Assembly (NCBI GenBank): GCA_018816865.1
Contig: JAHIUW010000003.1
Location: 1 to 56,521 of the forward strand
DNA length: 56,521 nt
Direction of reading: 5' to 3'
Source: Pseudomonadota bacterium
Lineage (GTDB): Bacteria > Desulfobacterota > Desulfovibrionia > Desulfovibrionales > Desulfovibrionaceae
Shown: positions 32,804-41,287 of the stretch, in pieces
How positions within the stretch are numbered: position 1 is the first letter of the stretch
How the letters are laid out: every line of letters begins with the position of its first letter
Notes under the pieces: generated by a model
The model's input: the letters and a program-made list of their open reading frames with translations, nothing else
Database searches by the model: none
Told to the model about the DNA's origin: nothing
Program-made: the position numbers and the translations under genes

Positions 32804-34165
32804 TTAGAACTTGTAGGTCAGGTTGACGAACAGCTTGGAAGCGGCGTCGAGGTCGGCGCCAGCGGTGGTCCAGGTGTCTTCGTCGCGGTCAACGTCAAGG
32901 TAGGCCATGTTGACGTTCAGAGCCAGGTTCTCGTAGATGGCGTAGGTGCTGTCGAGGTTGACTTCCCAGAAGGAGTCTTCTTCGGTCACCATGATGTTGG
33001 CACGGTTGGCGTTGCTCTCGTCGGAGGTGCCCTTACCGTAGACAAGCACGAACTTGTGCTTGAGGTTCTCCAGGAAGGAGATGTCGTCCAGGATCAGAGC
33101 AACGGCCATGAAGTCGGTGCGGCTGTTGTTCAGGATGTCGCCGGACTCGGTGCCGCCAGCGCCGTTCAGACCGAATTCGGTCAGAGCCAGGCCGGAGTGG
33201 GCACCGCCGCCACAAGCCAGAGTGGGCATGGTCTCGGAACCGTTGGTGATGTCGTCGTCGTCACCGGTGCCGTAGATGAAGGCCAGAGAAGGAGTGACCA
33301 TGTCCAGCTTGTAGGTGCCGATGGCGGCAAAGTACCAACCGGAACGGTCGTTGTCTTCGGCTTCGTCACCATCAACAGAACCGTAGATCAGGTCCATGCC
33401 GAAGGTGAAGGGGTCGAACATGTTGACGCCCAGGGCAGCGCCCACCCAGGTGGCGGTCACGGAATCAGTGTAACCAACAGCGGAGCTGGGGTTGGTCAGG
33501 TCGATAACGGGGAAGGCGAGCGCCGTAGTGTTGGAGCCGGTACCTGCCATGGCGTAGGCGGCGTAGGGGGTCACGTTCCAGCCGTCCATGGTGATGGGCA
33601 GCAGCACGACGGCAGCGTCGATCTCGTCGTCAGCCTGGTCGGTGGTGGTATTGTTGCCGTCCCACAGGCGGGCGTAGGCAGCCACAACGGAGACGTTCTC
33701 GTTGAAGGCATAGGAGGTCACGATGCCAGCCAGGTCAGAGGCGAAGATCGGGTTGCCGGCAACCGAGGAGGGGAAGGCCAGGCCCTGCAGACCAACGCGC
33801 CAGGACAGGGGGCCGGTCTTGAAATCGGTGTAGGCGTGCTTGATCTCAAGCTGACCGCCGTCGGAGCCGATGGCGCCGCCACCGTACTCGTCGTTGCTGT
33901 CCTGAGCACCCCAAGTGGTGTCGAACTCAAAGCCGATGACGGCGCGGAGGTCTTCGGAGGTCACATGCTCGAAGTACAGACGCACGCGCTGCAGGGCGGT
34001 GAAGTCTTCTTCATTGTTATTATCAGCGGAACCTTCCTGGAAGTCCTGGTTGTCGGTCCACTCCAGGGAGTGCTCGAACGAACCGGAGAACTTGGTCTCG
34101 GCGTTGGCCATGGCGGCGCCCAGCACGAAGCAGGCAACCAAAGCCATAACAAGAATGCGTTTCAT
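32804..34165 (-). CDS. Outer-membrane porin, Desulfovibrio homotrimeric type
   Basis: 453 residues with a signal peptide (MKRILVMALVACFVLGAAMA, cleavage near ANA-ETK). The mature protein consists of alternating polar/hydrophobic strands, has acidic, asparagine-rich loops and ends in an aromatic residue (LFVNLTYKF), the outer-membrane sorting signal of beta-barrels. It resembles the abundant porins of Desulfovibrio. ATG 34165 starts the signal peptide; ATG 34177 with AAGGATGG upstream is an alternative. Highly codon-biased, consistent with strong expression. A relic of a second porin gene lies upstream at 34573. Confidence 0.88.
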   Translation of the reverse strand: MKRILVMALVACFVLGAAMANAETKFSGSFEHSLEWTDNQDFQEGSADNNNEEDFTALQRVRLYFEHVTSEDLRAVIGFEFDTTWGAQDSNDEYGGGAIGSDGGQLEIKHAYTDFKTGPLSWRVGLQGLAFPSSVAGNPIFASDLAGIVTSYAFNENVSVVAAYARLWDGNNTTTDQADDEIDAAVVLLPITMDGWNVTPYAAYAMAGTGSNTTALAFPVIDLTNPSSAVGYTDSVTATWVGAALGVNMFDPFTFGMDLIYGSVDGDEAEDNDRSGWYFAAIGTYKLDMVTPSLAFIYGTGDDDDITNGSETMPTLACGGGAHSGLALTEFGLNGAGGTESGDILNNSRTDFMAVALILDDISFLENLKHKFVLVYGKGTSDESNANRANIMVTEEDSFWEVNLDSTYAIYENLALNVNMAYLDVDRDEDTWTTAGADLDAASKLFVNLTYKF

Positions 34166-34518
34166 GATGTCATCCATCCTTCGTTTACGATAAAAAAAAT
34201 TGAAAAACCTCTGCCTGACGCCGGACGTTGACGCGTCCAGGTCGATCTTTACCCCCATTCAAATGGCGAATCAAGCGAAAACCGGCGTTTTTTTGACTGG
34301 GGTAAAAATATTTATACCGTATAAATCCTTGTACTTTGAGTCTGTGAGGGCCTTTTGTTTTTATCAAAGGTGCTAAATATATGACAAAAAAGCACCCTAC
34401 GGATCCTAGGGGTCGTTGATCGTCTTAAATTCGATGAGGTTTAAAAAAGTCTAAACTATTCAAATTATCACTGGTTCAAAATCCTTGACCGCCTTTTGTG
34501 CGAGGCCAAGTCAGGCAC

Positions 34519-34547
34519 AAAAAAGGACCGCTCCTTTGGGAACGGCT
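34519..34547 (-). terminator. Terminator retained from a lost porin gene
   Basis: On the minus strand CCGTTCC-CAAA-GGAGCGG is followed by a T-rich run. It lies about 25 bases after the stop of the porin remnant, mirroring the arrangement after the intact porin gene. Confidence 0.6.
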
Positions 34548-34572
34548 ATCTATTAAGGATATGCCCGTAAGA

Positions 34573-34620
34573 TTAGAATTCGCAGGTCAGAGTGAAGCTC
34601 AGCTTTAAACTAATAATAGT
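34573..34620 (-). pseudogene. 3' remnant of a porin gene
   Basis: On the minus strand the last codons read KLSFTLTCEF-stop, closely matching the end of the intact porin (KLFVNLTYKF-stop) in position, pattern and codons. Upstream the similarity fades quickly. With the terminator after it, this is best explained as the tail of a deleted tandem porin copy. The fragment is short, so the call is tentative. Confidence 0.5.
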
Positions 34621-34691
34621 TGGGATAAGACGCTGGATGGCTTGGCTCATCCGAGCTTGCCTCGGCGGCGGCGCGGTACTACGTATGGCCC

Positions 34692-36518
34692 ATGTTCGAA
34701 TTTCTGAGCGCAGACTACCCCAAGGGCCCTGGCGTGTATCTGATGCACGACGCCAGGGGCCGGATCATCTATGTGGGCAAGGCCAAGAGTCTTAGCAAGC
34801 GGCTGGCCTCGTATTTCCGCGGTTTTGACCGCCAGACCCACAAGACCCAGTCGTTGGTGGAGCGCATCGCGCGCATCGAGACCCTGTCCACGGCCACGGA
34901 AAAGGAGGCCTTGCTGCTGGAGGCGAGCCTCATCAAGAAGCATCGCCCGCGCTACAACATCGTGCTGCGCGACGACAAATCCTATGTCCTGTTTCAACTC
35001 ACCAAAAGCCACGAGTACCCGCGCCTGACCATGACCCGCAACGTGGCCCGCGACGGCAGCGTCTACTACGGCCCGTTCACCTCCAGCCTCGCGGCGCGGC
35101 GCACCTGGAAGGTCCTGGGCAAGGCCTTTCCCCTGCGCAAATGCGGAGACAGGACCTTTGGCAACCGGGTGCGGCCCTGCCTGTATCACCATATCGGCCA
35201 GTGTCTGGCCCCCTGCGTGGGGCTGGCGGACCACGAAGTCTACGCGGCCCTGGTACGGCGGGTGGAGATGTTCCTGGCCGGGCGCGCTGGGGACGTGCTG
35301 GGGCAACTGACCCGGGAGATGCATCAGGCCTCGCGGCAGATGGAATTCGAGCGTGCCGGGGAGTGTCGCGATCAGATCCGGGCCATCGAGGCCACGGTGG
35401 AACGTCAGGCGGTCGTGCTGCCCAAGCCCGTGGACCTGGACGTGCTGGCCGTGGCCGAAGGCCGCGCAGGCTTGGGGTTGGGCTTGCTGTTCGTGCGTCA
35501 GGGGCGGCTGTTGGATGGCCGGACCTATCATTTTCAGGGCCTGGCCCTGGAGGACGCGCCCGAGGCCGTGGCCGGGTTCCTGACCCAATATTATTGGACC
35601 TCGCGCTTCATCCCCGGGCGTCTGCTGTTGCCCTGGGCCATGGACGAAGCCGAGGCCCTGGAAGCCGCGCTGGCCGAACGTCGGGGCGGACCCGTGCGCT
35701 TGGGTGTGGCGCGCGGCGGACCTGAGAAGCAGCTGCTGGAGATGGCGCGCGCCAACGCCGCCCAGGCCCGGCCCGAGACCCCGGGTGGGTTGGACGTCCC
35801 CGAACGCCTGAAGCGGGCCCTGCGTCTGCCCGTGGAGCCGCAGCGTGTGGAGTGCGTGGACGTGTCGCACCTGGGTGGCCAGGGGCTGCGCGCCGGGCTG
35901 GTGGTCTTCGAGGACGGGCTGCCTTTCAAGGACGATTATCGGACCTACACCTTCCCCGAGCTTGAGGGCAGCGGGGACGACTACGCCGCCCTGGCCGCCT
36001 GGGCCCAGCGCCGTGCCGAGGCCGGGCCGCCCTGGCCGGATCTGCTGCTCATCGACGGCGGGCGCGGGCAGGTGGGGGCCGTGGCCGCCGGTCTGGAGCG
36101 GGCCGGGATCCCGGGCGAGTTCCCGCTGGCCGGGATCGCCAAGTCTTTGGGCGATGGCCCGGGGCCGGACCGCCGAGCGGGTGCCCTGGACGATCGTATC
36201 TTTTTGCCGGGGCGCAGCAATCCCTTGCCCCTCAAGTCCGGAAGCCCTGAATTGCTGTTCCTGCAACGGGTGCGCGACGAGGCCCACAGGTTCATCATCG
36301 GACGCCAGCGTAAGAGCCGCAAGAAGTCCATGATCGCCAGCGAACTGGAGAGCCTGCCCGGGATCGGCCCCAAGACAGCGCGGCTGTTGTGGGAAGCGTT
36401 CGGTTCGCTTGCGGCCATGCGCCAGGCCTCATTGCAGGACATCCTCAAGGTGAATGGCCTGGGCCGCAAGCGCGCGGAAAAGGTCCATCAGGCTTTGTTG
36501 GGGCTGGGTGGGAGCTGA
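34692..36518 (+). CDS. uvrC: UvrABC excinuclease subunit C
   Basis: 608-residue nuclease making both incisions in nucleotide excision repair. N-terminal GIY-YIG domain (GPGVYLMHDARGRIIYVGKA, with the catalytic Glu in ATEKEALLLEASLIKKHRPRYN), UVR motif near 205-235 (RQMEFERAGECRDQIRAIE), RNase H-like domain (VECVDVSHLGGQ, LLLIDGGRGQVGA) and C-terminal helix-hairpin-helix pair (SLPGIGPKTARLL, VNGLGRKRAEKV). Length is normal. No clear Shine-Dalgarno before ATG 34692. Confidence 0.97.
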   Translation: MFEFLSADYPKGPGVYLMHDARGRIIYVGKAKSLSKRLASYFRGFDRQTHKTQSLVERIARIETLSTATEKEALLLEASLIKKHRPRYNIVLRDDKSYVLFQLTKSHEYPRLTMTRNVARDGSVYYGPFTSSLAARRTWKVLGKAFPLRKCGDRTFGNRVRPCLYHHIGQCLAPCVGLADHEVYAALVRRVEMFLAGRAGDVLGQLTREMHQASRQMEFERAGECRDQIRAIEATVERQAVVLPKPVDLDVLAVAEGRAGLGLGLLFVRQGRLLDGRTYHFQGLALEDAPEAVAGFLTQYYWTSRFIPGRLLLPWAMDEAEALEAALAERRGGPVRLGVARGGPEKQLLEMARANAAQARPETPGGLDVPERLKRALRLPVEPQRVECVDVSHLGGQGLRAGLVVFEDGLPFKDDYRTYTFPELEGSGDDYAALAAWAQRRAEAGPPWPDLLLIDGGRGQVGAVAAGLERAGIPGEFPLAGIAKSLGDGPGPDRRAGALDDRIFLPGRSNPLPLKSGSPELLFLQRVRDEAHRFIIGRQRKSRKKSMIASELESLPGIGPKTARLLWEAFGSLAAMRQASLQDILKVNGLGRKRAEKVHQALLGLGGS

Positions 36519-36535
36519 TTGTTGTTTTTGTGCAA

Positions 36536-36575
36536 CGAATAACGCCGGGGGCTGACTAGCCCCCGGCGTTATTCG
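36536..36575. terminator. Bidirectional terminator, perfect 40-base palindrome
   Basis: CGAATAACGCCGGGGGCT and AGCCCCCGGCGTTATTCG form a perfect stem between uvrC and the convergent hydrolase gene. Its right arm contains the last codons and stop of the hydrolase gene (stop at 36569-36571). T-rich sequence flanks the right side. Confidence 0.85.
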
Positions 36576-37318
36576 TTTTGTGAGGCCAGGAACCCCTGTG
36601 GCTCAGGGCCTAGGGCTTTGTCTTCTGCAAATCCAGGGGGGGTGCCGATGCTCATGGGCGTGAGCCTTGTGCCCGGCGCGAATTCCGCCAGGGCCTGGGC
36701 AAAGGCCGAGGTGTTCTGTTCCAGCACCGGGAAGGTGCCCCAATGCATGGGCACGACCTTGGCGCAGCCCAGGAGTTTGCAGGCCAGAGCGGCCTGGCGG
36801 GCGTCCATGGTGAACACGCCGCCGATGGGCAGCAGGGCGTAGTCGATCTTGTAGAGCTGCCCCCAGAGTTCCATGCTGCTGAACAGGCCCGTGTCCCCGG
36901 CGTGATAGATGGTCACGCCGCTGGGCAGGGTCAGGATGTAGCCCGTGGGCGCGCCGCTGTCAGAGGAGTGGAAGGCCTGGGTCATGGTGATCTTGATCCC
37001 GGCGATCTCGATGCTGCCGCCGATATTGATGCCGATGCCGTTGGCGATCTGCGAGGCCGGAACCCCAGCCTGCTGGAGTTTGCCCGCCGTACCCACGATG
37101 GACACCAGCCATGCACCCGTGGCCTTGCAGATATCCACGGTGGAGCCCACATGGTCGCCGTGGTCGTGGGTCAGCAGCACCGCGTCGCAGGCGGTGATGG
37201 TGGCACTGGAGACGGGGGCGCGGGGATTGCCTTCGAAGAACGGGTCCACAAGGATGGTCGTACCATCCGCGTCGATGCGGAAGTTGGAGTGTCCGTACCA
37301 GGTCAGAGTGTCGGCCAT
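36569..37318 (-). CDS. Metallo-beta-lactamase-fold hydrolase (UPF0173-like)
   Basis: 249 residues with the metal-binding THDHGDHVG motif near residue 50, a further His in TQAFHSS, Asp in [10 protein letters not shown] and His in VPMHWGTF, matching the two-metal site of the family. The N-terminus [11 protein letters not shown] is typical of UPF0173 proteins. Substrate unknown. ATG 37318 follows AAGGAG and lies two bases past the stop of the peptidase gene, so the two are an operon. Its C-terminal codons lie within the palindromic terminator. Confidence 0.9.
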   Translation of the reverse strand: MADTLTWYGHSNFRIDADGTTILVDPFFEGNPRAPVSSATITACDAVLLTHDHGDHVGSTVDICKATGAWLVSIVGTAGKLQQAGVPASQIANGIGINIGGSIEIAGIKITMTQAFHSSDSGAPTGYILTLPSGVTIYHAGDTGLFSSMELWGQLYKIDYALLPIGGVFTMDARQAALACKLLGCAKVVPMHWGTFPVLEQNTSAFAQALAEFAPGTRLTPMSIGTPPGFAEDKALGPEPQGFLASQNE

Positions 37319-37320
37319 GG

Positions 37321-38487
37321 CTATGCTCCTTGTTTGTCCCCGCTGTCGATCAATGTTTCGGTGTGGTCACGGTGCGGGGGGGGGGAGGGTTGCTGCGCGA
37401 TGAACTCCAGGAGTCCGTGCACGGTCATTTCCATTGTCTTATAATCCAGTTTTTCCGGCGTGTCACAGCCCAAATGCAGACAGGGGTAAGCCAGGGTTCC
37501 CGGCGCGGTGAGCAGCACACCCTGGCAGCCCCTGGCCACGAACGGGGCGTGGTCCGACTTGTCGATCCAGAAGGCGCCGTCCCTGGTGACCACGGCGGCG
37601 GTATCCGTGATTCTGCTCAGGGTTTGGGTCAGGTTGTCGGCCAGGGGCCGTGATTCGGGACGCGCGCCCACGGTGAGGTTGCCCTTGGAAAAATTCATGA
37701 AGGCCCGCCACCCGGCGTCCTTGCCCGTCCAGCCCATGGAGTCCACGGCAATGACGCGCAGGGGGAGTGCGCTCCGCATGGCAAGTTGCTCGGCATAGCG
37801 CACGCTGCCGCTGGCGGGGGTCATGAAGTGGGGCTCCTCCTCATTGGGGAATAAGGCGATTTGCAGCCGTACGGGGGGTGGTGCATCGGCCAGCAGGCGC
37901 GCCAGCTCCAGGAGCACCGCCACGCCCGAGGCGTTGTCGTTGGCCCCGGGTGAGCCGGGTACGGTGTCGTAGTGGGCGCAGAGCAGCAGATGCGGCGCGG
38001 TGTCCGGCGTGGAAGATGCGGGCTGTTCCGATGCGGAAGGCGTGGGCTGTCCTGGCTTTGTGAGGGGTGCGGGGTTGTGCGCCGCGGGTGAGGGCTCAGG
38101 GCCGAAGGTCGCCACGATGACGGGCGGTGACGGGGGGTCCGTGATGAGCCGCAAGCTCTCCAGGGGCACCCCCCATAGGGCAAGCTGGTCCGAGATGAAG
38201 GCCGCGGCGCGCAGGTAGTTCAGGGGGGCGTCCGCATTGCGTTCGCCGATGTCCGTGCTCAGGGTCGCGACGGTCCGCCGGAGATTGGTCTGGATCGTTG
38301 TCGCGTCCCACTGTGTTTCGGCCTGCAGGGGCGCGACCAGGGTGAGCAGCAGCATCCCGGCCAGCAGCACTTCCGTCAGCAGGAGAGCTGGTTTCAAGGG
38401 AGTTGGCCGCAAAACCCTTGTCAGTAGCCGGGAGCTGGCGCTGCTGTTCGGCGGGTGCGGGCGATGCGACTGGGGCATGAGGCGCAT
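37321..38487 (-). CDS. M28-family zinc aminopeptidase, exported
   Basis: 388 residues with an N-terminal hydrophobic segment (about 34-55, ending APLQA) acting as signal or anchor after an unusually long charged leader. Zinc ligands fit the M28 order: CAHYDTVPG (His), GANDNASG (Asp), FPNEEEPHF (Glu pair), AVDSMGW (Asp), and a final His near CLHLG. A proline/serine/threonine-rich insertion lies at about 125-155. Predicted to remove N-terminal residues from peptides outside the cytoplasm. Coupled to the hydrolase gene and 25 bases after the ubiX-like gene. Confidence 0.85.
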   Translation of the reverse strand: MRLMPQSHRPHPPNSSASSRLLTRVLRPTPLKPALLLTEVLLAGMLLLTLVAPLQAETQWDATTIQTNLRRTVATLSTDIGERNADAPLNYLRAAAFISDQLALWGVPLESLRLITDPPSPPVIVATFGPEPSPAAHNPAPLTKPGQPTPSASEQPASSTPDTAPHLLLCAHYDTVPGSPGANDNASGVAVLLELARLLADAPPPVRLQIALFPNEEEPHFMTPASGSVRYAEQLAMRSALPLRVIAVDSMGWTGKDAGWRAFMNFSKGNLTVGARPESRPLADNLTQTLSRITDTAAVVTRDGAFWIDKSDHAPFVARGCQGVLLTAPGTLAYPCLHLGCDTPEKLDYKTMEMTVHGLLEFIAQQPSPPPHRDHTETLIDSGDKQGA

Positions 38488-38512
38488 GATTCCTGGGCTG
38501 GACCGAGGGGGG

Positions 38513-39076
38513 TCAGCCTTCCCAGCGCGTGGACAGGGTGTGGGGCAGTCTCAACTGGTCAATGACGCGGGAGCAGAGGTGGTCCACCATGTCCTGGATG
38601 GACTGCGGGCCGTTGTAGAACCCCGGGCAGGCCGGGACGATGATCGCTCCTGCGCTGTCTGCGCGCAGCATGTTCTCCAGGTGGATGCGCGACAGCGGCG
38701 TCTCGCGGGGGACGAGGATCAGCGGGCGGCGTTCCTTCAGGGTGACGTCGGCGGCGCGGTGGATGAGGTTCGAGCCCAGGCCCGAGGCAATGGCCGCCAG
38801 CGAGGCCATGGAACAGGGGCAGACCACCATGCCGTGGTGCAGCCAGGAACCGCTGGCCGGGGGTGCGCCGATGTTGTCCTGGTCATGGACGCTGTGGGCA
38901 TAGGACTCCATGGGCTCCGCGCCGCCTTCCAGGGCGATGACCTTGCGGGCGGCGTTGGAGATGATCATGTGCAGCTCAATATCGGGCATCTCGCCCAGCG
39001 TCCGGGCCAGGGTGGCGGCATAGGGCATGCCGCTGGCTCCGGTGACGGCGAGCAGGATACGTTTTTTCTCGGGCAT
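38513..39076 (-). CDS. ubiX: UbiX-family flavin prenyltransferase
   Basis: 187-residue flavoprotein that makes prenylated FMN, the cofactor of UbiD-type decarboxylases. Motifs: LLAVTGASGMPYAATLA (FMN-binding loop), VVCPCSMASLAAIASGLG and ERRPLILVPRETPLSRIHLENM, the latter containing the conserved active-site block. ATG 39076 has AAAGGAG upstream. First gene of a minus-strand operon with the M28 peptidase and the MBL-fold hydrolase. No ubiD is in the window. Confidence 0.92.
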   Translation of the reverse strand: MPEKKRILLAVTGASGMPYAATLARTLGEMPDIELHMIISNAARKVIALEGGAEPMESYAHSVHDQDNIGAPPASGSWLHHGMVVCPCSMASLAAIASGLGSNLIHRAADVTLKERRPLILVPRETPLSRIHLENMLRADSAGAIIVPACPGFYNGPQSIQDMVDHLCSRVIDQLRLPHTLSTRWEG

Positions 39077-39323
39077 TGATGCTCCTTTGGGTAGTGCGCA
39101 AGGGTAGCATCGGGCCGAACTCCTTGACAAGAACAAGGGTCGAGGGGGACTATTTATATGGGCTGAGGCCGGGTTGCGCGCTGGCGCTGATTCCTGCTCC
39201 CCGTGGCGCGGGAGGGGCTGGAAGCTGTTGGAGCACGGGGTTGACCTTGTGTGGCGAATCGCGCTGGAAAGGGATATGTCTTGACAAATCTCGCTTGACA
39301 GGAATAGACAATCACTCCTTTGC

Positions 39324-39400
39324 GGGCAATTAGCTCAGTTGGATAGAGCGCTAGCCTCCGGAGCTAGAGGCCGTAGGTTCGAATCCTGCATTGCCCACCA
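39324..39400 (+). tRNA. tRNA-Arg(CCG), integration site of the island
   Basis: 77 bases including encoded CCA. Acceptor GGGCAAT/ATTGCCC, D stem GCTC/GAGC, anticodon stem CTAGC/GCTAG with loop CTCCGGA (anticodon CCG), T arm GTAGG-TTCGAAT-CCTGC. A promoter-like TTGACA (39281) and TAGACA (39305) lie upstream. The integrase gene starts 77 bases after the CCA, so the 3' end is the probable attachment site. Confidence 0.96.
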
Positions 39401-39477
39401 TCTTATTGAAATTACTTGATAAACTCTTTGTTTCAGGCCGTTTGGTACACAGGCTTGGTACAAGGAGTTTTGTTGTT

Positions 39478-40827
39478 TTGGCATCATATCTCGTTCAAAG
39501 AGGTTCCACCCTCCACTTTCGTCTCAAGGTGCCCGGCGATGTGCGTCCTGTACTGGGCTGTTCTGAGATCAAGCTTTCCCTCAAAACGGGGTATCGTCTT
39601 CCCGCCAAGGCCAGAGCGATGTTGCTGGCCGGTGTCTGTCTTGATGCCTTTGATGCGGTCAGGGCTGGTAGTGAGGTCAGTCCTGATTGGCTGCGGGCTG
39701 AGTTGTGTCGTTTGTCCTCAAATCGCGTGAGAGGCGTTCCAGTGGCTGTTGGCAGGGTTGAGGTTACGTCGCAGGAGAGCGGACCGCAGCGTGTCGATGA
39801 TGGCCTTCCAGAGGTGGGTGATGCGGTCGCCAAGTATCTTGCCGAGTCGCGGGCCAAGTGGCGAACAACCACCTATGACTCCTTCAAGCCGATCCTTGAG
39901 GAGTTCATGGAACTTATTGGTGGCCAGGGGGTGTCTGTCGGACAGTTCTCCCTTGATCTGATGCGGGGGTATAAGGCCGCAGTTATCAGACTTCCCAAGA
40001 ACATGAACAAGCTCAGAGCATACCGGAGCAAGAGCCTGAATGAGCTTCTCCAGATGGATATTCCAGAGAAGGACAGGATGAGCTTTTCAACGCTCAATCG
40101 ACGGCTGGTGATCGTGAAAGGTTTTTTTAAGTGGTTGAAGATCAACTACGGCATTCAGGGCGGATTCAACGAGTTGTTAACGATGGACGCACCCAAGAAG
40201 AGTTTTAAGTCCAGCCGTGAAGGCTTCTCCGACGATGACATCCTCGCGCTGTTCGGGACGAAGGAATACCGCCAGCATTCATTCGATCTGCCATTCAAGT
40301 TCTGGGTGCCGCTGATCGGGCTTCATCAAGGCATGCGCTTGAACGAAATCTGTCAGTTGCACTTGGTGGACATCCGCACGGTCGATGGCTTCTGGTGCTT
40401 CGACATCAACGACGGCACCGAGGACAAGCGACTTAAGACGTCCTCCAGTCGGCGGGTGATCCCAATCCATCCGGTACTGATTGAGATGGGGTTGCTGGAG
40501 CATGTCGAGAAGTTGAGGTGTTCAGGGCAGCAAAGGCTTTTCCCGGAGTTGAGGTTCGGGCGACATGGATATGCGGATGCCACTTCGAAATGGTTCGCCC
40601 GGTATAAGTTAAGATGTGGCCTCGTCTCAAGGTCGAAGGTGTTCCACAGCTTTCGGAACACTGTGAGTACGCAGCTCAAGGCTGTTGGTGTTTCGCTCGG
40701 TGTTGCGGCCCAGATACTAGGGCATGCGTTAGAGAAGCAGTCGATGACATTCGACTACTATGCGGATGGGTATCCAATAGAGGTGTTGGCAAAGGCGCTG
40801 GAGCAGATGCGGTGGTTGCTTGAGTAA
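39478..40827 (+). CDS. Tyrosine recombinase (phage/island integrase)
   Basis: About 449 residues. The N-terminus LASYLVQRGSTLHFRLKVP is the arm-binding type found in many island integrases; a SAM-like core-binding segment follows (residues about 120-230). Catalytic residues: Arg in LHQGMRLNEICQLH near 286, HSFRNT (His, Arg) near 390, His in ILGHALEKQ and Tyr in DYYADGY near 426. TTG 39478 is chosen because AAGGAG lies 10 bases upstream and homology starts there; the open frame extends back into the tRNA. Adjacent to tRNA-Arg it marks the left border of the island. Confidence 0.92.
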   Translation: MASYLVQRGSTLHFRLKVPGDVRPVLGCSEIKLSLKTGYRLPAKARAMLLAGVCLDAFDAVRAGSEVSPDWLRAELCRLSSNRVRGVPVAVGRVEVTSQESGPQRVDDGLPEVGDAVAKYLAESRAKWRTTTYDSFKPILEEFMELIGGQGVSVGQFSLDLMRGYKAAVIRLPKNMNKLRAYRSKSLNELLQMDIPEKDRMSFSTLNRRLVIVKGFFKWLKINYGIQGGFNELLTMDAPKKSFKSSREGFSDDDILALFGTKEYRQHSFDLPFKFWVPLIGLHQGMRLNEICQLHLVDIRTVDGFWCFDINDGTEDKRLKTSSSRRVIPIHPVLIEMGLLEHVEKLRCSGQQRLFPELRFGRHGYADATSKWFARYKLRCGLVSRSKVFHSFRNTVSTQLKAVGVSLGVAAQILGHALEKQSMTFDYYADGYPIEVLAKALEQMRWLLE

Positions 40828-40840
40828 CAAAATAGCCCCC

Positions 40841-40859
40841 CCCCTGGAATTTTGTCCAC
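40841..40859 (+). repeat. Left copy of a repeat flanking the Zorya operon
   Basis: CCCCTGGAATTTTGTCCAC. Twelve bases (AATTTTGTCCAC) plus the preceding CCCCT recur in the same orientation at 48883-48903. The form resembles ends of IS3-group elements, so both may be IS relics. Confidence 0.5.
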
Positions 40860-41242
40860 CTCTAGAGGTGTTGGGAGCGGTAGTGCGTTTTTGACTGGGG
40901 GGAGTGGTCCGTGAGGTTCTGGTCGGGGATACTACTTATCTCAAGTGGTCGAGACCTGTGGGTCTGGCCGTGGTCATTGTTGGTGACTCTGGCATAGGAG
41001 GGAATCTGGACTATTCAGACGTCGCAGTGAATAGTTGTTTTTATCCCTCTAAATTTCTAGGTATATATCTTGCGCTTTTGCTCGAGAATGGCCATGGATA
41101 GGGGTGCCGATTTTCGGCATTTTTAGTAGTGTATTTCCTGGAAATTCCATGCAGTTATGTTTCTTAGCACCGTTGGTGCTTAGGTAGAGAAGTGTTGCGC
41201 TTGCTGAAAAGAGCTGTAGTGCGCGGACTGCGCGTAAGATAG

Positions 41243-41264
41243 ATCTAGATAATATTATTTAGAT
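41243..41264. promoter_or_regulatory. Operator-like palindrome upstream of zorA
   Basis: Half-sites ATCTAGATAAT and ATTATTTAGAT form a 22-base inverted repeat with one mismatch, 23 bases before the zorA ATG. The centre (TAATATTAT) could also be the -10 region. The placement fits binding of a repressor or activator; no regulator gene is adjacent. Confidence 0.5.
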
Positions 41265-41287
41265 TTGGTTGATAGGGGGAAAAGAGA

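Larger units (their letters stand above)
34166..34691. other. Non-coding region: porin promoter area and decayed porin copy
   Basis: 526 bases between the divergent porin and uvrC genes. The part next to the porin (34166-34500) is AT-rich, as expected for a strong promoter region, but I cannot fix one -10/-35 pair. The part from 34519 on holds a terminator and a porin 3' remnant, listed separately. No intact gene is seen. Confidence 0.6.
40828..41287. other. Intergenic region between integrase and zorA
   Basis: 460 bases, AT-richer than the backbone. Contains a repeat shared with the far side of the Zorya operon (40841-40859) and a palindrome just before zorA (41243-41264). A 65-codon open frame at 40904-41101 has no start signal or recognisable domain and is not called. 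Confidence 0.6.

Noticed and set aside
33056-34231. 391-codon plus-strand open frame across the porin gene
   Set aside because: Antisense shadow caused by strong codon bias in the porin; the minus strand has signal peptide, stop, and terminator in the right places.
34647-36287. 546-codon minus-strand open frame across uvrC
   Set aside because: Antisense shadow of uvrC with low-complexity His/Gln/Pro/Gly composition; uvrC itself is complete.
36536-36575. Inverted repeat as an attachment or transposon end
   Set aside because: Its position between convergent genes and flanking T-rich sequence are sufficiently explained by a bidirectional terminator.
39391-39477. Upstream extension of the integrase into the tRNA gene
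   Set aside because: The frame is open, but a start inside the tRNA has no binding site; AAGGAG and the conserved N-terminus support TTG 39478.
40904-41101. 65-codon open frame between integrase and zorA
   Set aside because: No ribosome binding site, no recognisable domain, and the region has features of a regulatory or scar sequence.
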